Shown here one piece after another: positions 1 through 7,842 of a stretch of DNA of 64,000 bases. Position 1 is the first letter of the stretch. The number at the start of each line of letters is the position of its first letter. The stretch covers positions 21,601-85,600 of the forward strand of contig JBBRLR010000007.1 in NCBI GenBank assembly GCA_038231255.1, written 5' to 3'. The notes under the pieces are model-generated. The model made no database searches. It was not told the DNA's origin and was given only the letters and a program-made list of their open reading frames with translations. The position numbers and the translations under genes were made by a program. Source of the DNA: JALYUS01 sp038231255 (GTDB lineage: Bacteria; Chloroflexota; Chloroflexia; Thermomicrobiales; JALYUS01).

Positions 1-1682
1 GTAATTCGCTGCCGCAGATTGACAGGCGCGACGAGCAGTTTGCGGTACTCCCGCTGATCCGAGTAACCCGTCAGATAGTTGAACAGGTCCGAAACGTCCG
101 CGCCGATCTCCTCGTTCGCGGTGAGCAGGCCGAGGTCGGTGTAGGTGCGGGCGGTGCTCGCGTTGTAGTTGCCGGTACCGAGATGGACATAGCGCCGAAT
201 ACCGTCCTGCTCGCGCCGTACGATCAGCGCGACCTTGCAATGCACCTTTAGCCCCATCATCCCGTACGCGACATGCACGCCCTTGCTTTCCAGCGCCCTG
301 GCCCACTCGATATTGTTCTCCTCATCGAACCGCGCCTTCAGTTCGACGAGCACGGCGACCTGTGTATCTTCATCCCGCGCCTCGGCGAGCGCCTCGACGA
401 TCGGGCTGTCCTTGCCGACGCGATAGAGCGTCTGCTTGATCGCCCGGACGGCCGGGTCGGTGCTGCCGCTCTTGATGAAGTCCACGACCGGCACGAACGA
501 ATCGTAGGGGTGGTGGAGCAGGATGTCCCCCTGCCGGATCGCCGTGTAGATGTCGCTGCTGTCCCGCAGGGCGGCGGGGACCTGCGGCACGAACGGCAGG
601 TCTTTGAGGTCCGGTCGGTCAATGCGCAGCAGTTGCATCAGGTCTTCGAGATCGAGAGGCCCGTCAATGGTATAAACATCGGAAGGATGGACATCCAGCT
701 TCTCCATCAACCAATTGCGATGGAGTTCCGGCATCGTCGCATCCACGACGAGGCGCACGACGAACCCGAATCCGCGCCGCTCCAACTGCTCCTCAATGGT
801 CGCGAGCAGGTCCTCCGCCTCCAGTTCCTGGATTTCGATGTCCGCGTCGCGCGTCACATGGAACGGATAGGCGGCGATGATCTCCTTGCCGGGGAAGAGT
901 GTCGGTAGGTTGGCGATCACGACCTGTTCCAACCAGACAGAGGCGCGCGGGCGGTGGATGCCGGAGGCGTCGCGCATCGGTGCGGTCGGCGGCACGGAAA
1001 TAAAGCGCGGCAGCGATTGTGGAATCTTGATCCGGGCGATGTGCTCGCCCGCTTCATCACGCACGACGACGAGCAGGTTCAGGCTCCGGTTCGAGATATG
1101 CGGGAAGGGATGACCGGAATCCACCGCGAGCGGCGTGAGAATCGGGAACGATTCGCGTAGGAAATACTCTGTTGCGGCATCGCGCTGATCGGCGTTGAGC
1201 GTCTCATACAAAAGGAGATGAATATCGTTCTCCGCCAGAGCAGGCGTGAGTACGTCCTGGAAGTACCGGCATTGCTCGGTCATCAAATCGAGAACAATCT
1301 TGTGGATTTCGTGGAGTGACTCGCGCGGCGTCATCCCGTCCCGCCGGACATCGGCGGAATTGACCGCCACCTGCTGCTTGAGGCCGGAAACGCGCACCAT
1401 GAAAAACTCATCGAGGAGATTGCTCAGGATCGCAACAAACTTCACACGCTCCAAAAGCGGCGTGTCCTCGTCCTGCGCCTGCTCGAAGACGCGCCATTGG
1501 AACGCCAGCAGCGACAGTTCCCGGTTAAAGTACCACTCCGGCGCGGTAATGTCCTCGACGGGTGCAACGACGCTCGTCAGACGGGGGGCAGGGGGTGATG
1601 GCACGGCCGTCGTCTTCGGCGCGGGGGGACGGCGGACGAAACGTCCGTTGCTATCCCGCACTCGTGCGATTGTTTCCGCCAT
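1..1682 (-). CDS. ppk: Polyphosphate kinase 1, C-terminus beyond window
   Basis: Makes inorganic polyphosphate from the ATP gamma-phosphate, reversibly. The minus-strand frame is open from the ATG at 1682 to the window edge (560 codons), so the C-terminal quarter is missing. Visible are a non-conserved Pro-rich leader of about 45 residues, the PPK N domain (WYFNRELSLLAFQ, then LDEFFMVRVSGL), the head domain (PHISNRSLNLLVVV), and the start of the phospholipase-D-like catalytic part. The latter includes GLKVHCK, whose His aligns with the autophosphorylated His435 of the E. coli enzyme, and HLGTGNYN. The second catalytic His lies outside the window. The gene is divergent from the YbjQ-like gene at 1876. 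The family call is very secure. Confidence 0.97.
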   Translation of the reverse strand, partial: MAETIARVRDSNGRFVRRPPAPKTTAVPSPPAPRLTSVVAPVEDITAPEWYFNRELSLLAFQWRVFEQAQDEDTPLLERVKFVAILSNLLDEFFMVRVSGLKQQVAVNSADVRRDGMTPRESLHEIHKIVLDLMTEQCRYFQDVLTPALAENDIHLLLYETLNADQRDAATEYFLRESFPILTPLAVDSGHPFPHISNRSLNLLVVVRDEAGEHIARIKIPQSLPRFISVPPTAPMRDASGIHRPRASVWLEQVVIANLPTLFPGKEIIAAYPFHVTRDADIEIQELEAEDLLATIEEQLERRGFGFVVRLVVDATMPELHRNWLMEKLDVHPSDVYTIDGPLDLEDLMQLLRIDRPDLKDLPFVPQVPAALRDSSDIYTAIRQGDILLHHPYDSFVPVVDFIKSGSTDPAVRAIKQTLYRVGKDSPIVEALAEARDEDTQVAVLVELKARFDEENNIEWARALESKGVHVAYGMMGLKVHCKVALIVRREQDGIRRYVHLGTGNYNASTARTYTDLGLLTANEEIGADVSDLFNYLTGYSDQREYRKLLVAPVNLRQRI

Positions 1683-1875
1683 GCGCGTTTCCCCTTTCCG
1701 TCGCTGCCTTCCGTACGGTATCCATCGCTCGGCCTGCTGTCAACGGTTGCACCACGAGTAAATAACGGCACATGCAGTGGTTCCGGGTGGGCGGAAACCG
1801 CCGTGATACACTGGTCGTTGTATGGGAGGTGCGGCACGAGCCGCGAGAATAATGACGAGGAAGGATTTTTTCGTT

Positions 1876-2244
1876 ATGCAACAACCGCCGCAAGGTCAGG
1901 CTATTGATCCCCGCGCCACATCAACGGCGTTCGAGATCACCGGTTTCGCGATTCGCTACAACATGGGTGTCGTGCGCGGCGTCACGGTACGCTCGCGCTC
2001 GATCGGCGGGCAGATTGGCGCCGCTTTTCAAACGATGAAAGGCGGGAACATCACCCTGCTCACCGAACTGGCCGAGCAAGCGCGACAGGAGGCGTACCAG
2101 ATCATGATCGCCCATGCCGCGCAACTCGGCGGCAACGCGATCATCGGCATCCGCTACGACAGCTCCGAGGTGATGGAAAACGCGACCGAAGTGATCGCTT
2201 ACGGCACCGCCGTCTGGGGCGAGTGGCAGCAGCATTCCCAGTAG
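1876..2244 (+). CDS. YbjQ/UPF0145 family protein
   Basis: A 122-residue protein of the YbjQ (UPF0145) family, small cytoplasmic proteins without an established reaction that probably form pentamers. Family marks are the core around VRSRSIGGQIGA, the helix LTELAEQARQEAYQIMIAHA, then the strand GGNAIIGIRYDSS and a C-terminal VIAYGTAV. The ATG at 1876 is chosen because GAGGAAGGA ends 10 bases upstream. In-frame ATGs at 1822 and 1852 lack a ribosome site. It stands alone between the divergent ppk and an enoyl-CoA hydratase gene 60 bases downstream. Confidence 0.88.
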   Translation: MQQPPQGQAIDPRATSTAFEITGFAIRYNMGVVRGVTVRSRSIGGQIGAAFQTMKGGNITLLTELAEQARQEAYQIMIAHAAQLGGNAIIGIRYDSSEVMENATEVIAYGTAVWGEWQQHSQ

Positions 2245-2304
2245 GCCTTTCACCGTCTCGAAACCTACAAATACGACCGCGATACACGACGGGAGGAATG
2301 TGCG

Positions 2305-3099
2305 ATGACGTATGAGACGCTGCTCACCGAAACGACCGACGGTGTTCTGACGATCACGCTGAACCGCCCGGATGTGTTGAACGCCCTGACGCGGCAGGTG
2401 TTGAGCGAGTTGCGCGATGCGCTCCGCGACGCCGAGCGGGACGCGGCGGTGCGCTGCCTCGTGCTGACGGGCGCGGGGCGTGGCTTCTGCTCCGGTCTGG
2501 ACCTCACGCCGGGCGCGCAACATGCCGAGAGCGCCGAGAATCTTTCGGTCGCGGACGGGGTGCGGCAGAACTGGAATGTCGTCGTCAAGAGCATCCGCGA
2601 AATCGAGAAGCCAGTGATCGCGGCGCTCAACGGTGTCGCGGCGGGTGCGGGCATGAGCATCGCCCTCGCCTGCGATATACGCATGGCGAGCGAGGCGGCA
2701 TGGTTCATGCCGGGATTCGTCCGCATCGGATTGATCCCCGACAGCGGCGGCACGATCTTCCTACCCCTACTCGTTGGCTACGCCAAAGCGGCAGAACTCG
2801 CCTTCACCGGCGACCGCGTGGACGCGACCGAGGCGCACCGGCTCGGTTTCGTCAACCACGTCGTGCCCGCCGCCGAACTGATGGAGCGGACGCGCGCGCT
2901 GGCGACCCGCCTCGCGACAATGCCCACCCGCGCCATCGGCCTGACAAAGCGTGCCTTCAACCGGGCAATCATGCCGCACCTCGATGCCGTATTGGACAAT
3001 GAGGCGGAGATGCAGCAGCTCGCCTCCCAGTCCGCCGATCACCAGGAAGGCATCGCTGCATTCCGCGAGCAGCGCCAGCCGCAATTCACTGGCGAATAA
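2305..3099 (+). CDS. Enoyl-CoA hydratase/isomerase, PaaG-like
   Basis: A crotonase-fold protein of 264 residues, full length for the family. The oxyanion-hole segments are GRGFCSGLDL (near residue 60) and NGVAAGAGMSIALACD (near 110). The segment IGLIPDSGGTIFLP carries Asp where classical hydratases have a catalytic Glu, as in PaaG (ring-1,2-epoxyphenylacetyl-CoA isomerase). It could therefore be an isomerase of aromatic or unsaturated acyl-CoAs rather than a plain beta-oxidation hydratase; the substrate cannot be read from sequence. GGGAGGA precedes the ATG by 7 bases. No other phenylacetate genes lie nearby, so the pathway is unassigned. Confidence 0.93.
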   Translation: MTYETLLTETTDGVLTITLNRPDVLNALTRQVLSELRDALRDAERDAAVRCLVLTGAGRGFCSGLDLTPGAQHAESAENLSVADGVRQNWNVVVKSIREIEKPVIAALNGVAAGAGMSIALACDIRMASEAAWFMPGFVRIGLIPDSGGTIFLPLLVGYAKAAELAFTGDRVDATEAHRLGFVNHVVPAAELMERTRALATRLATMPTRAIGLTKRAFNRAIMPHLDAVLDNEAEMQQLASQSADHQEGIAAFREQRQPQFTGE

Positions 3100-3223
3100 C
3101 GGACATTATCAAGTCGGCAATCTGTTGGTGGAGCAGGATTCAATCTGCAATCCCTGGATGGCAGGTTGGATCTGCCCAAAGGGTGTCCATCTACCAACAT
3201 CCTTCAATCCGCAACGTACTTGG

Positions 3224-3457
3224 TCAATCTTGCGAGGTATCGTCGGTCGGTTGGTCGGGTGCTGGTTCCGCTACGGGATCTACCTGCACGACCGCATCCT
3301 GCCGAAGCGCGTCGCCCTTGGGCATTTGATCGGTGGTGATAAGGCGGGCCGGTGTTCCCGCATCGGCGGAAACCGCCGCGCTACCACCGAGAATCATCGT
3401 CCCCAGCATCGCACCACACATCATCATCGCAAGTCGCCGCCGAGCAATCGTCTGCAC
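3224..3457 (-). CDS. Small secreted protein, unknown function
   Basis: A 77-residue ORF starting with GTG. GGGGAGGT lies 5 bases upstream, and the N-terminus is a good signal peptide: basic QTIARRR, hydrophobic core to about residue 30, cleavage probably after VSA. The mature part is about 45 residues, acidic, rich in Asp/Pro/Gln and without cysteine. I do not recognise a family. The strong ribosome site and signal peptide are the reasons for calling it real. It lies alone downstream of the AhpD-like gene on the same strand. Confidence 0.62.
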   Translation of the reverse strand: MQTIARRRLAMMMCGAMLGTMILGGSAAVSADAGTPARLITTDQMPKGDALRQDAVVQVDPVAEPAPDQPTDDTSQD

Positions 3458-3608
3458 CGTAGACCTCCCCGTTATCGTCTCAGGACGCCCACGCGCCCCG
3501 CTATCATAGTAACAACGGGCAAGTGGAGAAATAGTTTCACTTTAGTCCTCAATTACATGGAAGTCGTCCGTATATTGCCAGGGTGTCTGACCAGCAACTC
3601 ATCGGTGT

Positions 3609-4016
3609 TTATCGGGGTGGCGGCACCTCGGGGTAGGCGTCCGGCTCAACCTGATAGGCGTCGGCAAGGCGGTTAGTGCCATTGAAGACATCCACAACGG
3701 CGAGCAGTTCGGAGAACATGCGCGTGTCCATCCCTAGCTTCACCGCCGCGCCGGTGTGCGAGTTGATGCAGTAGCGGCAGCCATTCGTCGCGCTCACGGC
3801 GATGGCGATCAGTTCCTTGGTCAGCGGATCGAGCGCGCCCGCCGCCATCGTCTGCTTCAGTTTGTGCCACGTCGCACTCAGATGCTCCGGATTGACGGCG
3901 AGCGCGCGCCAGATGTTTGGCACGAAATCAATCCCTTTCGTCGCCTTGATGTCATCGTATACCTCGCGGACGAGGCCGGTCGCTTCCTCATCGGGGATCA
4001 TGCGGACGGTGGTCAT
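3609..4016 (-). CDS. Carboxymuconolactone decarboxylase/AhpD-family protein
   Basis: A 135-residue all-helical CMD-domain protein. The AhpD-type signature GCRYCINSH near residue 80 gives a redox CxxC followed by a conserved His, so peroxidase or disulfide-reductase activity is likelier than lactone decarboxylation. The preceding LDPLTKELIAIAVSATN is also typical of the family. The start is the ATG at 4016 with AAAGGA upstream, although the spacing of about 11 is long. The gene is a single transcription unit; a large inverted repeat separates it from the divergent htrA. Confidence 0.88.
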   Translation of the reverse strand: MTTVRMIPDEEATGLVREVYDDIKATKGIDFVPNIWRALAVNPEHLSATWHKLKQTMAAGALDPLTKELIAIAVSATNGCRYCINSHTGAAVKLGMDTRMFSELLAVVDVFNGTNRLADAYQVEPDAYPEVPPPR

Positions 4017-4048
4017 GGTTGTGCATTCCTTTCTCGAAGCGAGTCATC

Positions 4049-4208
4049 GGTAGCGTAGGCTGATGAACATTGACAACTTAATCCGGTACTTAGGTGGAGT
4101 AGGTTTCCGGGTGCCCTCCGGGCGGCATGCCAGGCTCACAGGTTGAAACCCTGTGCCACTAAGCCATTTACCCAGTTAAGTTGTTAATGTTCATCAGCCT
4201 ACGCTACC
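4049..4208. repeat. 160-bp inverted repeat with 32-nt arms (gap 4017-4348)
   Basis: Arms at 4049-4080 and 4177-4208 are reverse complements over 32 bases with one mismatch. Between them lie smaller pieces of the same repeat family, including the hairpin CACAGG-N7-CCTGTG. The outer end (GGTAGCGTAGGCT) recurs near 48.8, 53.4 and 63.8 kb. The element fills most of the gap between the AhpD-like gene and htrA. The rest of the gap (4209-4348) should hold the htrA promoter, but I see no clear consensus. Confidence 0.9.
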
Positions 4209-4348
4209 ACACGCACGGCATCATCTGCTTTTCAGGAATCGCTCAGATGCCGCTCATGATGATACGCTTTACTATGGGCAGCAAGGAACGCGCCGAAACG
4301 GGCGCAATGGGAACGCAACAGTATTTCGAGGCAGATGGAGCGACCTGG

Positions 4349-5530
4349 ATGAACGTCAAACGACTCGGCATCCTCAGTGGGTTTCTCGCCTTGGTTGTCG
4401 CACTCGGTCTCGCCTTCGGCGCAGGCGCGCTGTTCGGTAACGGTGGCAGCACGGCCCTCACCCCACAGGTGCAGCAGTTCGCGGCTGCCGCACCGGCGAC
4501 GACGAACACCGGCACGATTACTCGCAATGCCCCCGCTCCGCCGAGCGGCACGACGATGACGACGGAGCAGATCGTGGATCAGGTCGGTCCGGCGGTCGTC
4601 ACCGTCATCAACCGGCAGAAGTACACCGGTCGCCGCGCCGCCAGCAACTCGCCCGTGACGCCTCCGGCCGGTGGTACGAGCCAACCGATTGATACTGGTC
4701 TCGGCAGTGGCGTCATCTACGACAAAGCGGGCTACATCCTCACTAACAACCACGTCGTCGAAGGCGCAACCGCGATTGATGTCGAACTCGCGGACGGCTC
4801 GCGGGTGGATGCAACGCTCGTCGGGCGCGACCCATCGAATGATATCGCGGTCGTCAAGATTGACCCGGCGAAAGTGACGACAGTCGCGGAACTCGGCGAT
4901 TCCGCCGCCGTCAAGCCAGGCCAGCCCGTCGTCGCCATCGGCAGCCCCGAGGCGCTGGAAAATTCCGTCACCGAGGGTATCGTTTCCGGTATCAACCGGC
5001 AGGTGGACAATTACGTCGGCCTGATCCAGACCGACGCGGCGATCAACCACGGCAACAGCGGTGGCCCGCTGATCAATGCCTATGGGCAGGTGATCGGCCT
5101 GAACACCCTCGGTATCCGGGACAACAACGCGGTAGGCCTGAACTTCGCCATCCCGATCAATAAGGCGAAGCAGGTCGCCGGGACGCTCGTCACCAAGGGC
5201 AACGGCGCCGTCGTCTCCACCCGCGCCTACCTCGGCGTGCAGGTGGACCCGCTGAACAGCTCCAAGGCCGCGCAGTATGGCACGAAGCAGACGCAGGGTG
5301 CGTACGTCGTCAAAGTCGAGACGGGCACCCCGGCGGAAAAGGCGGGTCTGCAAAAAGGCGATGTGATCATCGCCGTCAATGGCACGAAACTCGACAACAA
5401 GACCGCGCTGGGCGATGTTCTGAGCACGCTCAATGTCGGCGACACCACAACGCTGACGATTGACCGCACCGGCCAAACACAGACGCTGACCGCGACCCTT
5501 GCGGAGCGCCCGACGCAGGCTACACCCTAA
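4349..5530 (+). CDS. HtrA/DegP-type serine protease with one PDZ domain
   Basis: A membrane-anchored envelope protease of 394 residues. One N-terminal transmembrane segment (about residues 7-29) is followed by a low-complexity Ala/Thr linker, a trypsin-like domain and a C-terminal PDZ domain (about 290-385, GTPAEKAGLQKGDVIIAVNG). The catalytic triad is His135 (TNNHVVEG), Asp165 (NDIAVVKI) and Ser237 (GNSGGPL). Its role is degradation or refolding of damaged exported proteins. The frame is open back to 4181, but that part lies in the repeat arm. The ATG at 4349 is chosen because GGAG stands 8 bases upstream and it places the transmembrane segment at the N-terminus. Confidence 0.95.
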   Translation: MNVKRLGILSGFLALVVALGLAFGAGALFGNGGSTALTPQVQQFAAAAPATTNTGTITRNAPAPPSGTTMTTEQIVDQVGPAVVTVINRQKYTGRRAASNSPVTPPAGGTSQPIDTGLGSGVIYDKAGYILTNNHVVEGATAIDVELADGSRVDATLVGRDPSNDIAVVKIDPAKVTTVAELGDSAAVKPGQPVVAIGSPEALENSVTEGIVSGINRQVDNYVGLIQTDAAINHGNSGGPLINAYGQVIGLNTLGIRDNNAVGLNFAIPINKAKQVAGTLVTKGNGAVVSTRAYLGVQVDPLNSSKAAQYGTKQTQGAYVVKVETGTPAEKAGLQKGDVIIAVNGTKLDNKTALGDVLSTLNVGDTTTLTIDRTGQTQTLTATLAERPTQATP

Positions 5531-5619
5531 CTGCACATCCCTTCCTCCCCTTCCCCCCTTCTTTCCGGCCCGGCAGCAATGTTGGGCCGTTTCCTTTTGC
5601 ATGATGCTATACTACCTGC

Positions 5620-5940
5620 ATGAAGACGCTGGATACCGACTTGCTCGCAGAAGCGACCCGCAGCCTCGTGGACGCGTTCCACCCGGAGCAAATTATCCTG
5701 TTCGGCTCCCATGCCTGGGGATTGCCAGACGAGAGCAGTGATGTTGACCTGGTTATTGTCGTGCCGGAGAGCGATATTTCACCACATCTCCGGGCTGCAC
5801 ATGCCTACCGGGCGCTCGGGGGCCTGCCAATGCCGATAGAAGTGCGCGTGCGCACGCGCGCGGAATTCGAGCGGTATCGCTCTGTCCCTGCCTCCTTAGA
5901 GCATCAAATCTCTGGCGAGGGAAAACGACTGTATGGATGA
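5620..5940 (+). CDS. MNT-type nucleotidyltransferase antitoxin
   Basis: A 106-residue minimal nucleotidyltransferase. The active-site signature is GS-x10-DxD (GSHAWGLPDESSDVDL, residues about 29-44), with a further acidic residue on the strand PIEVRV. Proteins of this size pair with HEPN ribonucleases and silence them, in studied pairs by AMPylating the toxin. The HEPN partner is present only as a remnant overlapping the 3' end by 8 bases. TATACT lies 7 bases before the ATG with no ribosome site, so translation may be leaderless. The MNT frame itself looks intact. Confidence 0.85.
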   Translation: MKTLDTDLLAEATRSLVDAFHPEQIILFGSHAWGLPDESSDVDLVIVVPESDISPHLRAAHAYRALGGLPMPIEVRVRTRAEFERYRSVPASLEHQISGEGKRLYG

Positions 5941-6105
5941 GGCGAAGCGTCAACTCGTCCAGGAATGGTTTACTATTGCTCGTCGCGATCTCGCCATTCC
6001 GCCCGTATTCTCGGCACGGCTTCGCCGCCCATCTTTGAAAACGCCCGGTTGCCCTTTCTTTGTTACCAACCGAAACTCATCTGAAGTACTACCTAAGGAG
6101 CAAGC
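5933..6105 (+). pseudogene. Degenerate HEPN toxin fragment
   Basis: Begins with ATG at 5933, overlapping the MNT stop, and reads MDEAKRQLVQEWFTIARRDLA, a typical HEPN first helix. The homology then continues in another frame (ARILGTASPPIFENA, then FLCYQ, from about 6003). It continues in yet another frame as THLKYYLRSK at 6075-6104, which matches the usual CYQAAEKxLKxYL stretch. At least two frameshifts separate the pieces. The second half of the domain, including the RNase R-x4-6-H motif, is absent, because the SDR gene starts at 6108. The remnant cannot encode a working toxin. Confidence 0.72.
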
Positions 6106-6107
6106 AT

Positions 6108-6854
6108 ATGCCGAAGGAACAGCACGCGGGGCGGGTGGCAATTGTCACGGGGGCGGCGCGCGGGATCGGTCGGGCGATTGCCGAACGGTTGCTCGCGGAC
6201 GGCCACCGCGTGGCAATCGTGGACCGCGACGGCCCCGCTGCCAATGCCGCCGCCCAGGCGCTCGGCGAGCGGGCGCAGGCGATCACCTGCGACATCACCG
6301 ACTCCGCCGCCGTCAATGCGATGGTCTGGCACGTCCACGCGACGTGGGGGCGTGTGGACGTGCTGGTGAACAACGCGGGCATTGTCGGACCGAACAAGCC
6401 GCTCGCTGAGGTCACCGACGAGGAGTGGGCGAGCGTACTAGCAATCAACCTTACCGGCACATTCAATTGCTGCCGTGCCGTCGTGCCGCAGATGATGGCG
6501 AACGACTGGGGCCGGATCGTCAACATCGCCTCGATTGCCGGCAAGGAGGGCAACCCTTTCCTCGCCGCGTACAGCACGACGAAAGCGGCGGTAATCGGCC
6601 TCACCAAGTCGTTGGGCAAAGAACTGGCAACGACGAACATCCGCGTCAACTGCGTGACACCTGCCGTGATCGAGACGGAAATCCTCGCACAGATGACACA
6701 GGAGACGATTGACTACATGGTGGCGAAAATCCCGATGGGCCGGCCGGGTAAAGTCACCGAGGTCGCCGCGCTCGTCGCGTGGCTGGCGAGCGACGAATGC
6801 GCCTTCAGCACGGGCGCGGTCTTCGACGTTTCGGGCGGCCGGGCGACCTATTGA
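6108..6854 (+). CDS. Short-chain dehydrogenase/reductase, FabG-like
   Basis: A 248-residue classical SDR. It has the nucleotide-binding TGAARGIG near residue 14, NNAG near 91 and the catalytic Ser with Tyr-x3-Lys (YSTTK) near 155-160; the C-terminus closes as in 3-oxoacyl-ACP reductases. An Asp at the end of the second strand (VDRDG) favours NAD(H) over NADP(H). The frame continues upstream into HEPN remnant sequence. The ATG at 6108 is the start because AAGGAG lies 7 bases before it. Without pathway neighbours the substrate is open. Confidence 0.93.
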   Translation: MPKEQHAGRVAIVTGAARGIGRAIAERLLADGHRVAIVDRDGPAANAAAQALGERAQAITCDITDSAAVNAMVWHVHATWGRVDVLVNNAGIVGPNKPLAEVTDEEWASVLAINLTGTFNCCRAVVPQMMANDWGRIVNIASIAGKEGNPFLAAYSTTKAAVIGLTKSLGKELATTNIRVNCVTPAVIETEILAQMTQETIDYMVAKIPMGRPGKVTEVAALVAWLASDECAFSTGAVFDVSGGRATY

Positions 6855-6991
6855 GCCGACTGCTACTCCCTTCCCGGCACAGGGTTGAGCGCGGACAGTT
6901 TAGCCGATCACGAAGCGGTAAACGCGATATGTCACTTAGTCGTCGGCGAGGCGAACGGGCGTGCGGAAAAGTCCGAATTTGCCCGCCCTGT

Positions 6992-7019
6992 TTGACTTTC
7001 TCGGTTTTCGTGGTATAAC
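6992..7019 (+). promoter_or_regulatory. Sigma-70-type promoter of the HU gene
   Basis: TTGACT at 6992-6997, a 16-base spacer and TATAAC at 7014-7019. This leaves an untranslated leader of roughly 80 bases before the HU start codon, consistent with a strongly expressed nucleoid protein. Confidence 0.75.
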
Positions 7020-7105
7020 CAGAGGAGAGAATCCAGTACATACTGTTCGTACTGGATACATGGGTGCGGTCGAAGGGAGCATCGCCGCGCACGAGGAGGA
7101 AAGCA

Positions 7106-7375
7106 ATGCACAAGTCGGACCTGGTCAAAGCGGTCGCCACGAGCACGAACACAAACGGACCGGCGGCAGAAAAGGCCGTCAATGCTGTCTTCGATTCGAT
7201 CAAAGAAGAATTGAAGAAGGGTGAGAAGGTCACGCTCACTGGCTTCGGCACCTTCGAGGTCGCCAGCCAGGCGGCGCGCGAGGGGCGCAACCCGAAGACG
7301 AACAGCAAGATTCAGATCGCGGCCCGCAAGCGTGTCCGTTTCCGCCTCGGCAGCGACCTCGACGCCATCCGCTAG
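7106..7375 (+). CDS. hup: HU family DNA-binding protein
   Basis: An 89-residue HU/IHF-fold nucleoid protein that bends and compacts DNA as a dimer. It has the N-terminal helices (MHKSDLVKAVA), then VTLTGFGTFEV and the DNA-binding arm with the invariant GRNPKT segment. GAGGAGGA lies 6 bases before the ATG at 7106; the upstream in-frame ATG at 7064 would add unrelated residues. A consensus-like promoter upstream and a strong terminator downstream make this a single-gene unit. Confidence 0.96.
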   Translation: MHKSDLVKAVATSTNTNGPAAEKAVNAVFDSIKEELKKGEKVTLTGFGTFEVASQAAREGRNPKTNSKIQIAARKRVRFRLGSDLDAIR

Positions 7376-7402
7376 TTTCCATCGCGCGGCTCACGTCGCC
7401 GA

Positions 7403-7435
7403 CGCACCCCCACAATCTGGGGGTGCGTTTTCTTT
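7403..7435 (+). terminator. Intrinsic terminator after hup
   Basis: A perfect 10-bp stem (CGCACCCCCA / TGGGGGTGCG) with a 5-base loop is followed by TTTTCTTT. It ends the HU transcript and lies just before the convergent mutarotase gene. Confidence 0.9.
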
Positions 7436-7444
7436 GTTCGCCCG

Positions 7445-7765
7445 TTACTCCAAATGGAAGATCTCATCCAGCCGCAGGAAGCCCTCGTCGGGGCGGCGGT
7501 CGCCGAGGTTAGCGAAGAAGGGGGCCATGTTCGCCTGCCACTGCGCATTGATTTCTCGCGCCGCCATGCCATCGAGCGCGGTCTGCATATCGGGCGTCTC
7601 GAAGTAGCCGACGAGCAGGCCGTCATCCCGAAGGAAGAGCGAATAGTTGTGCCAGCCCGTTTCCCGCAGTGCCGCCAGCATCGTGGGCCAGACGGTCTGA
7701 TGCTCCCGCTTATAATCGTCCAATCGTTCCGGTCGGACCTGCAAGAGGAAACAAACGCGTTCCAT
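7445..7765 (-). CDS. rhaM: L-rhamnose mutarotase family protein
   Basis: A 106-residue ferredoxin-like protein of the RhaM/YiiL family, which interconverts sugar anomers (alpha/beta L-rhamnose in E. coli). Typical features are the N-terminal RVCFLLQVRPERLDDYKREH with the catalytic-region His, the WP motif after it, WHNYSLFLRDDGLLVGYFE, and a C-terminal LDEIFHLE. AAAGGAG precedes the ATG. It follows a sugar isomerase gene on the same strand after 68 bases, so it probably supplies the right anomer to that isomerase. The actual sugar could be L-rhamnose or L-fucose. Confidence 0.9.
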   Translation of the reverse strand: MERVCFLLQVRPERLDDYKREHQTVWPTMLAALRETGWHNYSLFLRDDGLLVGYFETPDMQTALDGMAAREINAQWQANMAPFFANLGDRRPDEGFLRLDEIFHLE

Positions 7766-7790
7766 TAAGCGCTCCTTTCAGTCGCACTGC

Positions 7791-7842
7791 AATGAGCAAT
7801 GAGGAGTCCCCATTCCCACTCATTGCTCATTACTCATTGCTC
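7791..7842. repeat. Dispersed GAGCAATGAG-type inverted repeat
   Basis: A short inverted repeat made of AATGAGCAATGAG and CTCATTGCTCATTACTCATTGCTC. The same family reappears at 27128-27255. The stop codon and last residues of the isomerase (VVEQ then TGA) lie inside it. Confidence 0.75.

Noticed and set aside
4081..4176. Hairpin with GGTTGAAACCC loop looking like a tRNA T-arm
   Set aside because: No acceptor stem, anticodon arm or CCA-like end can be formed; the segment is part of the dispersed repeat element.
4181..4348. Upstream start codons for the HtrA protease
   Set aside because: They lie in or just after the inverted-repeat arm, lack ribosome sites and would bury the transmembrane helix 60 residues inside.
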